DNA from: Dehalococcoidia bacterium
GTDB taxonomy: Bacteria > Chloroflexota > Dehalococcoidia > UBA3495
Length of the DNA stretch: 15,112 nucleotides
Direction of reading: 5' to 3'
NCBI GenBank assembly: GCA_002730485.1
Contig: PCAH01000060.1
Location: 1-15,112, forward strand
The notes beneath the pieces were generated by a model. It was not told the DNA's origin. It saw nothing but the letters and a program-made list of their open reading frames with translations, and did not search any database. Position numbers and translations under genes: made by a program. Position 1 is the first letter of the stretch, and each line of letters begins with the position of its first letter. Below are positions 8,175 to 14,564 of the stretch, one piece after another.

Positions 8175-8418
8175 TGCTTCCTCCAGATGCGAGCGGCTCC
8201 AAGTGATGAGCCTTCGGAAATGCTCGGGATGATATTGAATCGCATGGGTGTGGAAGCGGCTGCCGGAGGGGGACTGTGATAGCCGTCGGAATCGTAATCA
8301 GACTGCCGCTGGTCCTGCCAATGGATGCGGCCGTCCACGCCCAATTATTTAGTTGGAAATTGGACGCAAACGTATACACAAACAGGAGTAACAGTCTGCG
8401 GTTGGTATAAAGGCCTGC
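8175..8418. other. 244-base gap between argJ and argB
   Basis: No convincing gene is present. Short open frames exist on the minus strand (for example 8152-8379 from GTG, 75 codons), but they have no Shine-Dalgarno, run into argB and give protein-like strings of low quality. The argB frame itself stays open upstream to a stop at 8298-8300. An inverted repeat CCAATT/AATTGG lies at about 8341-8363. I see no clear terminator or promoter, so argJ and argB may still be co-transcribed. Confidence 0.5.
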
Positions 8419-9639
8419 TTAGGTGGTGTAGGCACTGTTGATGACCACGTATTCTTCAGTGAGGTCACAGCCCCAGGAGGTTGCCTTGCCGTCAGCAAGG
8501 TTCAAGTTGACGCCAAAGGTGACCTCGTCACCGCGCATCAGGGCAACCACCGCATCGCGGTGGAACGGGACTGGCTTACCCGACTCCATGATGCAAACGC
8601 CGTTGATGTATAGGTCTATCTTCGATTCGACCATCTCGGCGCCGCTCCGGCCTAAGGCCATGATCAAGCGGCCCCAGTTGGGGTCTGAACCGTAAACTGC
8701 CGATTTTACGAGCAGTGATGAGGTAATGGTCTTGGCAACCAATCGGGCGTCGGCTATATCCTTTGCCCCTTCGACCTCAGCCACTATCAACTTGGATGCG
8801 CCCTCTCCATCCTGGGCCAGTTGGCGGGTCAGCTGAACCAAGACCTCGGTCAGCGCGTCTTTAAACGCGTCCGCATCTTCGCTCCCGGCATTCAGTGGCG
8901 CATTACCAGCGGCCCCATTGGCCAGGACAACCAAACTGTCGTTAGTGCTGGTGTCGCCGTCGATATCCAGCATATTCAGGGTGCTATCAGCGACATCGGG
9001 CAAGATAGCCCGTAGAAAATCTTGTTCAACCGCAGCGTCAGTGGCCACAAAGCAGAGCATGGTAGCCATGTTGGGGTGGATCATGCCAGAGCCCTTAGCC
9101 ACACCGGAGATATTTACCTCTGTGCCGCCCAGGTTCACCCTCACTCCGGTCTCTTTGGTCCGGGTATCGGTGGTCATCATGGAGCGGGCCAGCGAGTTGC
9201 CACCGTCGTCCACCAGTTTGATCTCATCAACGCCCTTTTTGATCAGGGCCATAGGCAGTTCGACACCGATGACACCGGTGCTGAATACCAGGACTTCTTC
9301 CGGTTTCACGCCCAGCCCAGCGGCGGCCGAGGACGCCATCTCTTTGGCATCTATGTATCCCTGATCACCCACACCGGCGTTGGCGATGCCAGAGTTGACC
9401 ACCAGGCCGCGCACCGGTCCACCAGCGGCGATGGTCTCGCGGTTGACCGTCACGGAAGGTGAGACCAGGGTGCTTTTGGTGAATACTCCGGCGACAGAGC
9501 ATGGCGTATCGGATAGGAGCATTCCCATGTCCATCTTGTCTTCGGAGAAAGTCTTGATACCCACATAGGTAGCCCCAGCTTTGAAGCCTTGGGCGGTGGT
9601 TATGGTGCCGCCGTCTACATGTGTGATCGGGCCAGCCAT
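8419..9639 (-). CDS. argJ: bifunctional ornithine acetyltransferase / N-acetylglutamate synthase
   Basis: Transfers the acetyl group from acetylornithine to glutamate, and in the bifunctional form also makes N-acetylglutamate from acetyl-CoA. It has 406 residues. The proenzyme self-cleaves at the A-T bond in KGSGMIHPNMATML; T193 is the new N-terminal nucleophile of the beta chain. The oxyanion-hole residues are T121 and G122 in STGVIG. GSDPNWGRLIMALGRSG and the C-terminal VINSAYTT are also typical. NSGIANAGVG replaces the common NSGNANACTG, so the usual Cys is absent there. The ATG at 9637-9639 has AAGGAAGG about 6 bases upstream. It is the promoter-proximal gene of the cluster. Confidence 0.97.
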   Translation of the reverse strand: MAGPITHVDGGTITTAQGFKAGATYVGIKTFSEDKMDMGMLLSDTPCSVAGVFTKSTLVSPSVTVNRETIAAGGPVRGLVVNSGIANAGVGDQGYIDAKEMASSAAAGLGVKPEEVLVFSTGVIGVELPMALIKKGVDEIKLVDDGGNSLARSMMTTDTRTKETGVRVNLGGTEVNISGVAKGSGMIHPNMATMLCFVATDAAVEQDFLRAILPDVADSTLNMLDIDGDTSTNDSLVVLANGAAGNAPLNAGSEDADAFKDALTEVLVQLTRQLAQDGEGASKLIVAEVEGAKDIADARLVAKTITSSLLVKSAVYGSDPNWGRLIMALGRSGAEMVESKIDLYINGVCIMESGKPVPFHRDAVVALMRGDEVTFGVNLNLADGKATSWGCDLTEEYVVINSAYTT

Positions 9640-9688
9640 GGGTTACCTTCCTTACTGCGGGTCTTAAACCCCGGAAATGGTTCAAAAT

Positions 9689-9715
9689 CTGTCAGGACAG
9701 CGTCTCAATCGCTGT
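9689..9715 (-). promoter_or_regulatory. overlapping leader hairpins before argJ
   Basis: In the argJ leader ACAGCG and CGCTGT (9697-9702 and 9710-9715) can pair in a 6-bp stem with a 7-base loop. CTGTC and GACAG (9689-9693 and 9696-9700) can pair instead. Both use 9697-9700, so the two hairpins exclude each other. On the minus strand the second one is followed by ATTTTG, a weak U-tract. This resembles the layout of an attenuator. A third short repeat, GGGT/ACCC, sits at 9659-9671 near the ribosome site. Confidence 0.4.
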
Positions 9716-9740
9716 TTTATCCGTGCCTAAGCAAGCACAG

Positions 9741-9749
9741 AGTATATCA
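9741..9749 (-). promoter_or_regulatory. extended -10 promoter for argJ cluster
   Basis: The minus strand reads TGATATACT: a -10 box TATACT (9741-9746) with the TGn extension directly upstream. No good -35 hexamer lies 16-18 bases away, which is common for extended -10 promoters. Transcription would begin near 9734 and give a leader of about 95 bases before the argJ ATG. Confidence 0.5.
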
Positions 9750-9807
9750 CAAGATTATGCCGAAATTTTTAGGGTGAGGATGGAAATCTCGATACCAGGG
9801 TTGGATG

Positions 9808-9836
9808 TGGACTGACCGTGGGGGTTCACCTATAAT
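9808..9836 (+). promoter_or_regulatory. sigma-70-type promoter for the DUF1015 gene
   Basis: TGGACT (9808-9813, 4 of 6 consensus positions) and a perfect TATAAT (9831-9836) are separated by 17 bases. The start site would be near 9843, about 37 bases before the ATG at 9880. This rules out the longer reading frame that begins at 9805, because that codon lies just upstream of the -35 box. Confidence 0.65.
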
Positions 9837-9879
9837 CAATCGGCTAAACAGTAAAGAATCTCAGAATGCAGGTGGCAAA

Positions 9880-11163
9880 ATGGCAGCGGTAAGTCCCTTC
9901 AGAGGATGGCGGTTCAACCAAGACACGGTGGGAGACATGGCATCGGTGCTGTGCCCGCCCTACGACATGATCGACGAGGAGACCCAAGAGGCGCTCAAAC
10001 GCCAGAATCAGTACAACGTGATTCATCTTGAGGCTGGAGAGGGCTTGGACTGGAACACCTCTGCCAAAGAACAATACACCGCTGCTTCCAACTTGTTTGA
10101 CCAGTGGAGAAAGGAAGAGGTACTGCGTCAGGACACGGAGCCTTGCTACTACCTGATGCGCCATAGCTTCCCACTGGGCGGCAAGATTATGGTCCGGGTT
10201 GGACTGATCGCCTCGGTTGGCTTGGAAGATTACCAAACACGCCAGATTCTCCCCCACGAGTTCACCCAAGCTCCGGCGATCCAAGACAGGGTCTGGTTGA
10301 TGGAATCCCTTTCCGCGAACATCAGCCCGATAATGTCCATCTTCCGCGACGCCGAAGGTGTGCTGGCTCAGGTGTTCGAGCAGGTGATGACCGCCACACC
10401 GGAATTTGACGCCACCGACGACTCCGACAACGGCACTGCCCTCTGGCGTATCTCTGACCCTGCCGTGCATGTCCAGATCAGTGAATTCTTCGCCAGCCGC
10501 CCCGTCTACCTGGCTGATGGTCACCACCGCTATGAAGCGGCCAGGCAGTACCAACTGGACCGCCATGCGGAGAGCGAAGCCGCCACAGCGCCGAACTTGG
10601 CCCACAACCATGTGATGATGACGTTGATCGCCTTTGATGATCCGGGCCTGGTGGTGCTTGGCTATCACCGGACACTGAACGGTGTTCCCGCCGACAAACT
10701 GGGCAGGATCAAATCCAAGCTGAACGAGTTGTTCGACTCGGCGCCTTTGTCCGGCAACTCAGACGCCCTCATCGAACAGGTGGATGAACAGGGTGTCAAC
10801 ACACAGTTGCTAGCTGCGGTGGACAGTGACGGGGCAAGGATGCTTAGGTTGAAAGAATCGGCCGTCGATCCATCTTGGGGGTCGTTGTCCGCGTCTGAGG
10901 CTTGGGTTCTCGAGGAGCAGGTACTGCGGCCAGAACTAGGCGACGCCACATTGGACCATCTGGATTTCATGCACGACCATGATGAGGCCGTTGAACAGGC
11001 CAGGAAAGGGGAGTTGCAGATGACCTTCCTGCTGAAACCGTTCCCACTGGACGCCTTTGAGAGCATCGTGGGCGGCGGTCAGCGTCTGCCGCGAAAATCC
11101 ACCTTCTTCTTCCCGAAGTTACCCACGGGTCTGGTAATCAACCGGTTAGAAGGTGAACTCTAG
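9880..11163 (+). CDS. DUF1015 (COG4198) family protein
   Basis: A 427-residue cytoplasmic protein of DUF1015. It begins MAAVSPFRGWRFN, the normal family N-terminus, with AGGTGG about 6 bases before the ATG. Family landmarks are CPPYDMID near residue 30, PHEFT at H126-E127, QDR at D136-R137, and ADGHHRYEAARQY with D213, H215 and H216. In other bacteria these genes often adjoin serA and serC, and the DGHHR string resembles the signature of ParB/sulfiredoxin-fold free-serine kinases (SerK, SbnI). A role in serine metabolism is therefore a hypothesis only. The gene is divergent from argJ and convergent with the coiled-coil gene, 6 bases away. Confidence 0.88.
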   Translation: MAAVSPFRGWRFNQDTVGDMASVLCPPYDMIDEETQEALKRQNQYNVIHLEAGEGLDWNTSAKEQYTAASNLFDQWRKEEVLRQDTEPCYYLMRHSFPLGGKIMVRVGLIASVGLEDYQTRQILPHEFTQAPAIQDRVWLMESLSANISPIMSIFRDAEGVLAQVFEQVMTATPEFDATDDSDNGTALWRISDPAVHVQISEFFASRPVYLADGHHRYEAARQYQLDRHAESEAATAPNLAHNHVMMTLIAFDDPGLVVLGYHRTLNGVPADKLGRIKSKLNELFDSAPLSGNSDALIEQVDEQGVNTQLLAAVDSDGARMLRLKESAVDPSWGSLSASEAWVLEEQVLRPELGDATLDHLDFMHDHDEAVEQARKGELQMTFLLKPFPLDAFESIVGGGQRLPRKSTFFFPKLPTGLVINRLEGEL

Positions 11164-11169
11164 AGAATC

Positions 11170-11634
11170 CTAGCTGGATTCGGAGTCGCCGTTGGTGCGT
11201 TCCCTGAATCGGTCGGTGATTGCCTGCTCTGCTTGGCGACTGTTGGCAGCTATGAAATTCTCTAGCAGCCTGATCTCGGCTTCAACGTATTCCGTACCCG
11301 AAGCGCCATTCTGTTTCAGACTGGCCAGCTTGGAGCGCGCCTCGTCCACCCGCTTCAGCAGCTGAAGCGCTTCCAGTTCTTGGGTCGCCGTATCTTTGAT
11401 GGCCAGCAGCCTACGCCTGTTGGCCATGGCGTCGTCCAGTCGCTCTTCGATCTCGCCCATGGCGGCCAAAGACAGCTCCAGAGATGCCTGACCATAGACC
11501 ACTTGCCTGGGCAATCGGCGAAGCTGCGTCTGGAATTGATTGACCAATTGGTTCAGCTGGTCTTCTTTGTTGCGCATCTCGGCCAGCCCCAACCGAAGGG
11601 TAGCCATAGCCTGGTCAAACTGAGAAATGGCCAT
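11170..11634 (-). CDS. small coiled-coil protein of unknown function
   Basis: A 154-residue protein with no family I recognise. It is almost wholly helical, rich in Leu, Ala, Glu, Gln and Arg, with heptad-like runs over about 8-60 and 72-145 (LNQLVNQFQTQLRRL, IEERLDDAMANRRRLLAIK). It has no Pro-rich linkers, membrane segment or signal peptide, and ends in a polar tail (RERTNGDSESS). The ATG at 11634 has GGGAGG about 8 bases upstream, and codon use looks like the neighbours, so it is probably real. It lies downstream of the class V aminotransferase on the same strand (165-base gap with its own candidate promoter). Its stop is 6 bases from the DUF1015 stop. It could be a structural or scaffold protein; function unknown. 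Confidence 0.7.
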   Translation of the reverse strand: MAISQFDQAMATLRLGLAEMRNKEDQLNQLVNQFQTQLRRLPRQVVYGQASLELSLAAMGEIEERLDDAMANRRRLLAIKDTATQELEALQLLKRVDEARSKLASLKQNGASGTEYVEAEIRLLENFIAANSRQAEQAITDRFRERTNGDSESS

Positions 11635-11670
11635 GTTTGGCGCCTCCCAGAATTAGCGGATATGAATAAC

Positions 11671-11698
11671 GCCGGAGCAACATGACTGCTGCCCCGGC
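11671..11698. terminator. interrupted hairpin with T-run on plus strand
   Basis: GCCGG pairs with CCGGC (5 bp), and inside it AGCA pairs with TGCT (4 bp), with a 3-base bulge and a 7-base loop. On the plus strand it is followed after GACA by TTTTTGTTT, as in an intrinsic terminator. The only plus gene that could use it is DUF1015, about 500 bases upstream, after reading antisense through the coiled-coil gene. On the minus strand it would be a leader hairpin of the coiled-coil gene with no good U-run. Confidence 0.35.
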
Positions 11699-11717
11699 GA
11701 CATTTTTGTTTCAGTAG

Positions 11718-11726
11718 ATTATCCCA
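11718..11726 (-). promoter_or_regulatory. candidate extended -10 promoter for coiled-coil gene
   Basis: The minus strand reads TGGGATAAT: GATAAT (11718-11723, 5 of 6) preceded by TGn. No convincing -35 is seen. The start would be near 11711 and the leader about 77 bases, including the 11671-11698 hairpin. Confidence 0.3.
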
Positions 11727-11799
11727 CTGGATAGGTCATCTTCCTTGCGAAATAAGACTCAGTTCAGCCGGGAATCTGGTGTGGGCAGCGCGGAGGTCT

Positions 11800-12909
11800 C
11801 TACCCCTTGAAGCCCACCTGCGGTAGGACGATCTTCAGGGCATCCACAACCTCGGTGATGTCCGACTTGGCAACCGCTCCCAGATGGCCGATGCGGAAGA
11901 TATCGTTGCTCATGCGGCCTTGCCCACCGGCGAGGACCACGTTGTGTTCAGTGCGCATCTTGCCGACCAGCGCTTTGTTATCCACGCCTTCAGGAATCTT
12001 CACGGCAGTGACGGTATTGGAGGCGTATTGCTCTTCGCTCACCAACAGCTCCAATCCAAGTTCCTTCATGTTGTCGCGGGTGAACTGGGCGATGGTCGCG
12101 TGCCGTCCGAACACATTCTCCATGCCCTCTTCCAACAACAAATCAAGGGCCTTGCTCAGCCCATACATCGCCGAAAGGTTTGGTGTGAAGGGAGTCTGGC
12201 CTGTTGCCAGGTACTCCTTGGCCATAGCCAGGTCAAAGTAGAACCGGGGCATCTTGGCCGTCTGCTGTGCCTCCCAGGCGCGCTCGCTCACACTGATGAA
12301 AGACAGGCCAGGTGGGATCATGAACCCCTTCTGAGAGGCAGTACCGACCATATCGCAATCCCAGGCGTCGACCGGTAGGGGAATGCAGCCCAGACTGGAA
12401 ACGGCGTCGACCAGCAGCAGCTTGTCGAACTCGCCTTTCACTATCTTGGCGATCTCTTCCACCGGATGGGTAACGCCAGTGGAGGTCTCATTGTGGGTAA
12501 CCAGAACCGCTTTGATGCTGGGTTCGGCTTCCAGGGCCTTGCGGATCTCGTTCGGGTCCATGGGGCCGCCCCATTCAAAGTCCATGCGCTTAACGTCTGC
12601 GCCGTAGGCTTCCACCATGTCCACAAAGCGGTCGCCAAAAGCTCCGGCCGTGGCGGCGATCACCCGGTCACCAGGGGACAGGGTGTTTACGATGGCTGCC
12701 TCCAAAGAACCGGTGCCAGAGGCGGTCAGTATATACAGGTCATTCTTGGTCATGAAGACCTGCTTCAACTGCTCCGTTGTCTTGGCGATCATCTCGCCGA
12801 ATTCCGGTCCACGATGGTTGATCATCGGGTCGGACATAGCCTCGTTTATGTCGTTAGGGATGGGCGTAGGGCCCGGGGTTCTAAGGTTCTGGGGCGTCAT
12901 TCTTGGCAT
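11800..12909 (-). CDS. class V aminotransferase (alanine-glyoxylate / serine-pyruvate type)
   Basis: A 369-residue PLP enzyme of COG0075. Landmarks are TPGPTPIP (11-18), NHRGPEF (31-37), TASGTGSLEAA (62-72), D168 in LLVDAVSS, the PLP lysine K194 in GTASQKGFMIPPGL, and the carboxylate-binding R339 in IFRIGHLG. The group includes alanine-glyoxylate, serine-glyoxylate, serine-pyruvate and ureidoglycine aminotransferases, and in some lineages phosphoserine aminotransferase, so the exact amino donor and acceptor are open. The start at 12909 has GAGG 5 bases upstream. It has a strong promoter and an unusually long leader of about 220 bases. The zinc-ribbon gene lies further upstream on the same strand. 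Confidence 0.93.
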   Translation of the reverse strand: MPRMTPQNLRTPGPTPIPNDINEAMSDPMINHRGPEFGEMIAKTTEQLKQVFMTKNDLYILTASGTGSLEAAIVNTLSPGDRVIAATAGAFGDRFVDMVEAYGADVKRMDFEWGGPMDPNEIRKALEAEPSIKAVLVTHNETSTGVTHPVEEIAKIVKGEFDKLLLVDAVSSLGCIPLPVDAWDCDMVGTASQKGFMIPPGLSFISVSERAWEAQQTAKMPRFYFDLAMAKEYLATGQTPFTPNLSAMYGLSKALDLLLEEGMENVFGRHATIAQFTRDNMKELGLELLVSEEQYASNTVTAVKIPEGVDNKALVGKMRTEHNVVLAGGQGRMSNDIFRIGHLGAVAKSDITEVVDALKIVLPQVGFKG

Positions 12910-12926
12910 GGGTTCCTCGTCCTATG

Positions 12927-12997
12927 TGGCCACTGCATCTTATTGGTGGCGGCGCGGTTCGCGGGGTGGATTCTACATCTCGTCAAATCAGTGGCCA
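12927..12997 (-). repeat. 9-bp perfect inverted repeat in aminotransferase leader
   Basis: TGGCCACTG (12927-12935) and CAGTGGCCA (12989-12997) are perfect complements 53 bases apart. Between them CGCG-GTT-CGCG (12953-12963) forms a nested hairpin. In the minus-strand mRNA the 3' arm ends about 17 bases before the start codon, so folding could affect access to the ribosome-binding site. Confidence 0.5.
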
Positions 12998-13137
12998 TCG
13001 GCCGAGTCTGAGCACGAAATCTGAATGCTAATTCAATCCGACAATGGTTTTGCCGGTTCGCTCTTTGACCGTCTGCGTTGGCTATATTTCTTCGCGCCTG
13101 TAGAGGCGTGGTTTAACGGCTGTCCGAGCGGGAGATG

Positions 13138-13166
13138 ATTATATCACCGACTAGGCAGGCCGTCAT
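13138..13166 (-). promoter_or_regulatory. strong extended -10 promoter for class V aminotransferase
   Basis: The minus strand carries ATGACG (13161-13166, 4 of 6), a 17-base spacer and a perfect TATAAT (13138-13143) with the TGn extension (TGATATAAT). The start site would be near 13131, about 220 bases before the aminotransferase ATG. Confidence 0.65.
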
Positions 13167-13219
13167 TTGGCAATTTCGGATAGGTGGGTTGGGATTCGAC
13201 ACGGGAACAACCGGCATCG

Positions 13220-13633
13220 CTAGCCGTAATTCCCGTTCAGATAGATAGCGAAAAACAGTCCCAATACCGCGGCAGCCATGATGCCAAAGGTAACTATGAA
13301 CCCCATTCTAAACAGCGCCGATTGAACACCTCTGAACATGGGGAGCATCGACAACGTGAAGAACGCGCCTGGAACCAGAAAGACAAACCCGACGATCGCC
13401 CAGTAGCTGTCGAAACCGACCGCGCTCCAGACCAACCATGCTCCCCAGAATCCGCTGAGAAGCAGCATCAAGGGTATTGCCAGTCCAGATAGGGCGATGC
13501 CCCAGATGATTTCCCTGGTGAAGAAGGTACCCAACACCAGCAGCGTGGGAATCCTGCGGTCGGCAGCAGCGCCGCACCTACTACAGCGTTGGTATCCCGC
13601 CTCGTTCTCCTGTTGGCACGCAGAGCAGATCAT
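13220..13633 (-). CDS. zinc-ribbon membrane protein of unknown function
   Basis: A 137-residue protein. An N-terminal zinc ribbon (MICSACQQENEAGYQRCSRCG, with C3, C6, C17 and C20) is followed by a short basic linker and about three to four hydrophobic segments (roughly 41-71, 78-97 and 110-132). The zinc ribbon would face the cytoplasm. The ATG at 13633 places the first CxxC directly at the start, as is usual for such proteins, and has GGAG about 9 bases upstream. An upstream TTG (13711) would add 26 residues that do not fit the family and is not chosen. Proteins of this layout are common and rarely characterised. It is divergent from the isochorismatase-like gene. Confidence 0.75.
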   Translation of the reverse strand: MICSACQQENEAGYQRCSRCGAAADRRIPTLLVLGTFFTREIIWGIALSGLAIPLMLLLSGFWGAWLVWSAVGFDSYWAIVGFVFLVPGAFFTLSMLPMFRGVQSALFRMGFIVTFGIMAAAVLGLFFAIYLNGNYG

Positions 13634-13756
13634 GCCAATTTGCTCCAGAGGATTTTCGCAGCTTGAACTTGAGACTAAAAGTCGGTACAAGGATATTGAG
13701 GGTTTTGCCAAACAACTTCAACTTCCCCTGTGTCTTGACATTGATTTTGGTATTTC

Positions 13757-13764
13757 CCAATTGG
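13757..13764. promoter_or_regulatory. CCAATTGG palindrome in divergent intergenic region
   Basis: A perfect 8-bp palindrome with partly symmetric flanks (TTTC...GAAA). It lies midway between the divergent zinc-ribbon and isochorismatase-like genes, downstream of an isolated TTGACA (13735-13740) for which no -10 box stands at the proper distance. It could be an operator. Confidence 0.3.
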
Positions 13765-13818
13765 AAATAAATTCCCTTGGCCAAACATCCGTATCGGGGA
13801 AACTGTTTTCCGAACTTA

Positions 13819-13828
13819 GGATTAATCC
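13819..13828. promoter_or_regulatory. GGATTAATCC palindrome upstream of hydrolase gene
   Basis: A perfect 10-bp palindrome, with further matching TT/AA outside one mismatch, that ends 18 bases before the ATG at 13847. It is placed like an operator or mRNA-leader element. No regulator is encoded nearby. Confidence 0.3.
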
Positions 13829-13846
13829 AAATAATTGGGAGCTTAC

Positions 13847-14470
13847 ATGCCTTTAGACATAGATATTCAGCGCACGGCGGTCCTTTCCATGGATTTCTCG
13901 AATGACATCGTCCACTCGGAAGGGGCACTAAAGGAATTTGGCTTCGCCGATATGGTGTCCGAATACGACGTACTGGACAAGACCGGCCAACTGCTGGTGG
14001 CGGCCCGTGGCACCGGCGTCAGGGTGGTACACGTTTCGGTCAAGTTCCAACCCGGCTACCCGGAGCGTCCAGCCAATTCCGGGCTGTGGCAGAGCCTCCA
14101 AGACGCCGATGCATTGCGGGATGGCACCTGGGGCGCGCAGATCCACCCCCGTGTGGCCGCCCAGGCCAGTGAAGCTGTGGTGACCAAGCGTGGCGTGCCT
14201 GCCTTCACCGGCACAGACCTGGACCAGATACTCCGGGCCAATGGTATCGACACCGTCATGCTGGCCGGAGTTGCCACCAACCTGGTGGTCGAGGGCACTG
14301 CTCGCCAGGCATGTGACATGGGTTACAACACAATCGTGGTCGGTAACTGCTGCGCCGCAGAGGACAAGTGGACCCACGACGCCGCGTTGACCATCACGCT
14401 GCCGTCCCTCTGCACCGTCACCTCGCTGGACGAGGCGCTGGCCGCCATGGGCGCCAGAGTATTGATCTAA
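13847..14470 (+). CDS. isochorismatase-fold hydrolase lacking the catalytic cysteine
   Basis: A 207-residue member of the isochorismatase/cysteine hydrolase superfamily, soluble. D16 in VLSMDFSNDIV and K114 in VVTKRGVPAF fit the usual Asp and Lys of the active site. The nucleophile motif, normally TNxCVExTAR, reads TNLVVEGTAR (144-153), with valine at 147 in place of cysteine. The remaining cysteines (C156, C168, C169, C189) are elsewhere. True isochorismatases also lack that cysteine, so the enzyme may be active on a different reaction or be a non-amidase. The ATG at 13847 has GGGAG (13837-13841) 5 bases upstream; the longer frame from TTG at 13835 would overlap this site. Confidence 0.88.
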   Translation: MPLDIDIQRTAVLSMDFSNDIVHSEGALKEFGFADMVSEYDVLDKTGQLLVAARGTGVRVVHVSVKFQPGYPERPANSGLWQSLQDADALRDGTWGAQIHPRVAAQASEAVVTKRGVPAFTGTDLDQILRANGIDTVMLAGVATNLVVEGTARQACDMGYNTIVVGNCCAAEDKWTHDAALTITLPSLCTVTSLDEALAAMGARVLI

Positions 14471-14501
14471 GCACTCCTCGAAACAACCTAAAAGTAGTGC
14501 T
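14470..14501. repeat. inverted repeat after hydrolase gene
   Basis: AGCACT (14470-14475) and AGTGCT (14496-14501) are complementary with a 20-base loop. No T-run follows, so it is a poor terminator candidate, but it is the only dyad between the hydrolase stop and the helicase promoter. Confidence 0.25.
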
Positions 14502-14549
14502 GAGCCCGTTGAAATGACCTGATTTTGAGGCTAAAAACGTCTTATGTCA

Positions 14550-14558
14550 TGTTATAAT
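14550..14558 (+). promoter_or_regulatory. extended -10 promoter abutting the helicase start
   Basis: TGTTATAAT holds a perfect TATAAT (14553-14558) with a TGn extension. The expected start site, about 7 bases downstream, falls on or next to the A of the ATG at 14565. No Shine-Dalgarno exists between them, so the mRNA is probably leaderless. Confidence 0.6.
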
Positions 14559-14564
14559 CTGGCC

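Larger units (their letters stand above)
12910..13219. other. 310-base non-coding leader and promoter region
   Basis: No gene is seen on either strand. It holds the aminotransferase promoter (13138-13166) and its long leader, with the 9-bp inverted repeat, a CGCG/CGCG hairpin at 12953-12963 and a GCGCC/GGCG-type hairpin near 13094-13108. I could not match the leader to a riboswitch family I know. Confidence 0.55.

Noticed and set aside
8152..8379. 75-codon frame between argJ and argB (GTG start)
   Set aside because: No Shine-Dalgarno, overlaps the argB start and encodes a low-quality string without domain features.
9805..9879. N-terminal extension of DUF1015 starting at 9805
   Set aside because: It would place the promoter boxes inside the coding sequence and has no ribosome site. 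Family members begin at the MAAVSPFRG-like sequence, which has AGGTGG upstream.
9844..10668. 274-codon open frame on the minus strand opposite DUF1015
   Set aside because: It is antisense to a well-supported gene with clear family motifs, has no family signature of its own and covers the DUF1015 promoter-proximal region. It is a GC-driven shadow frame.
13112..13220. Fragments resembling tRNA or tmRNA (a D-arm-like string TGTCCGAGCGG and GGATTCGAC)
   Set aside because: No acceptor stem, anticodon arm or matching T-arm could be built, and no tag-peptide frame was found for tmRNA. The matches are short and probably chance.
13581..13928. 115-codon minus-strand frame across the zinc-ribbon/hydrolase intergenic region
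   Set aside because: It overlaps both real gene starts, carries no recognisable motif and would bury the hydrolase ribosome-binding site.
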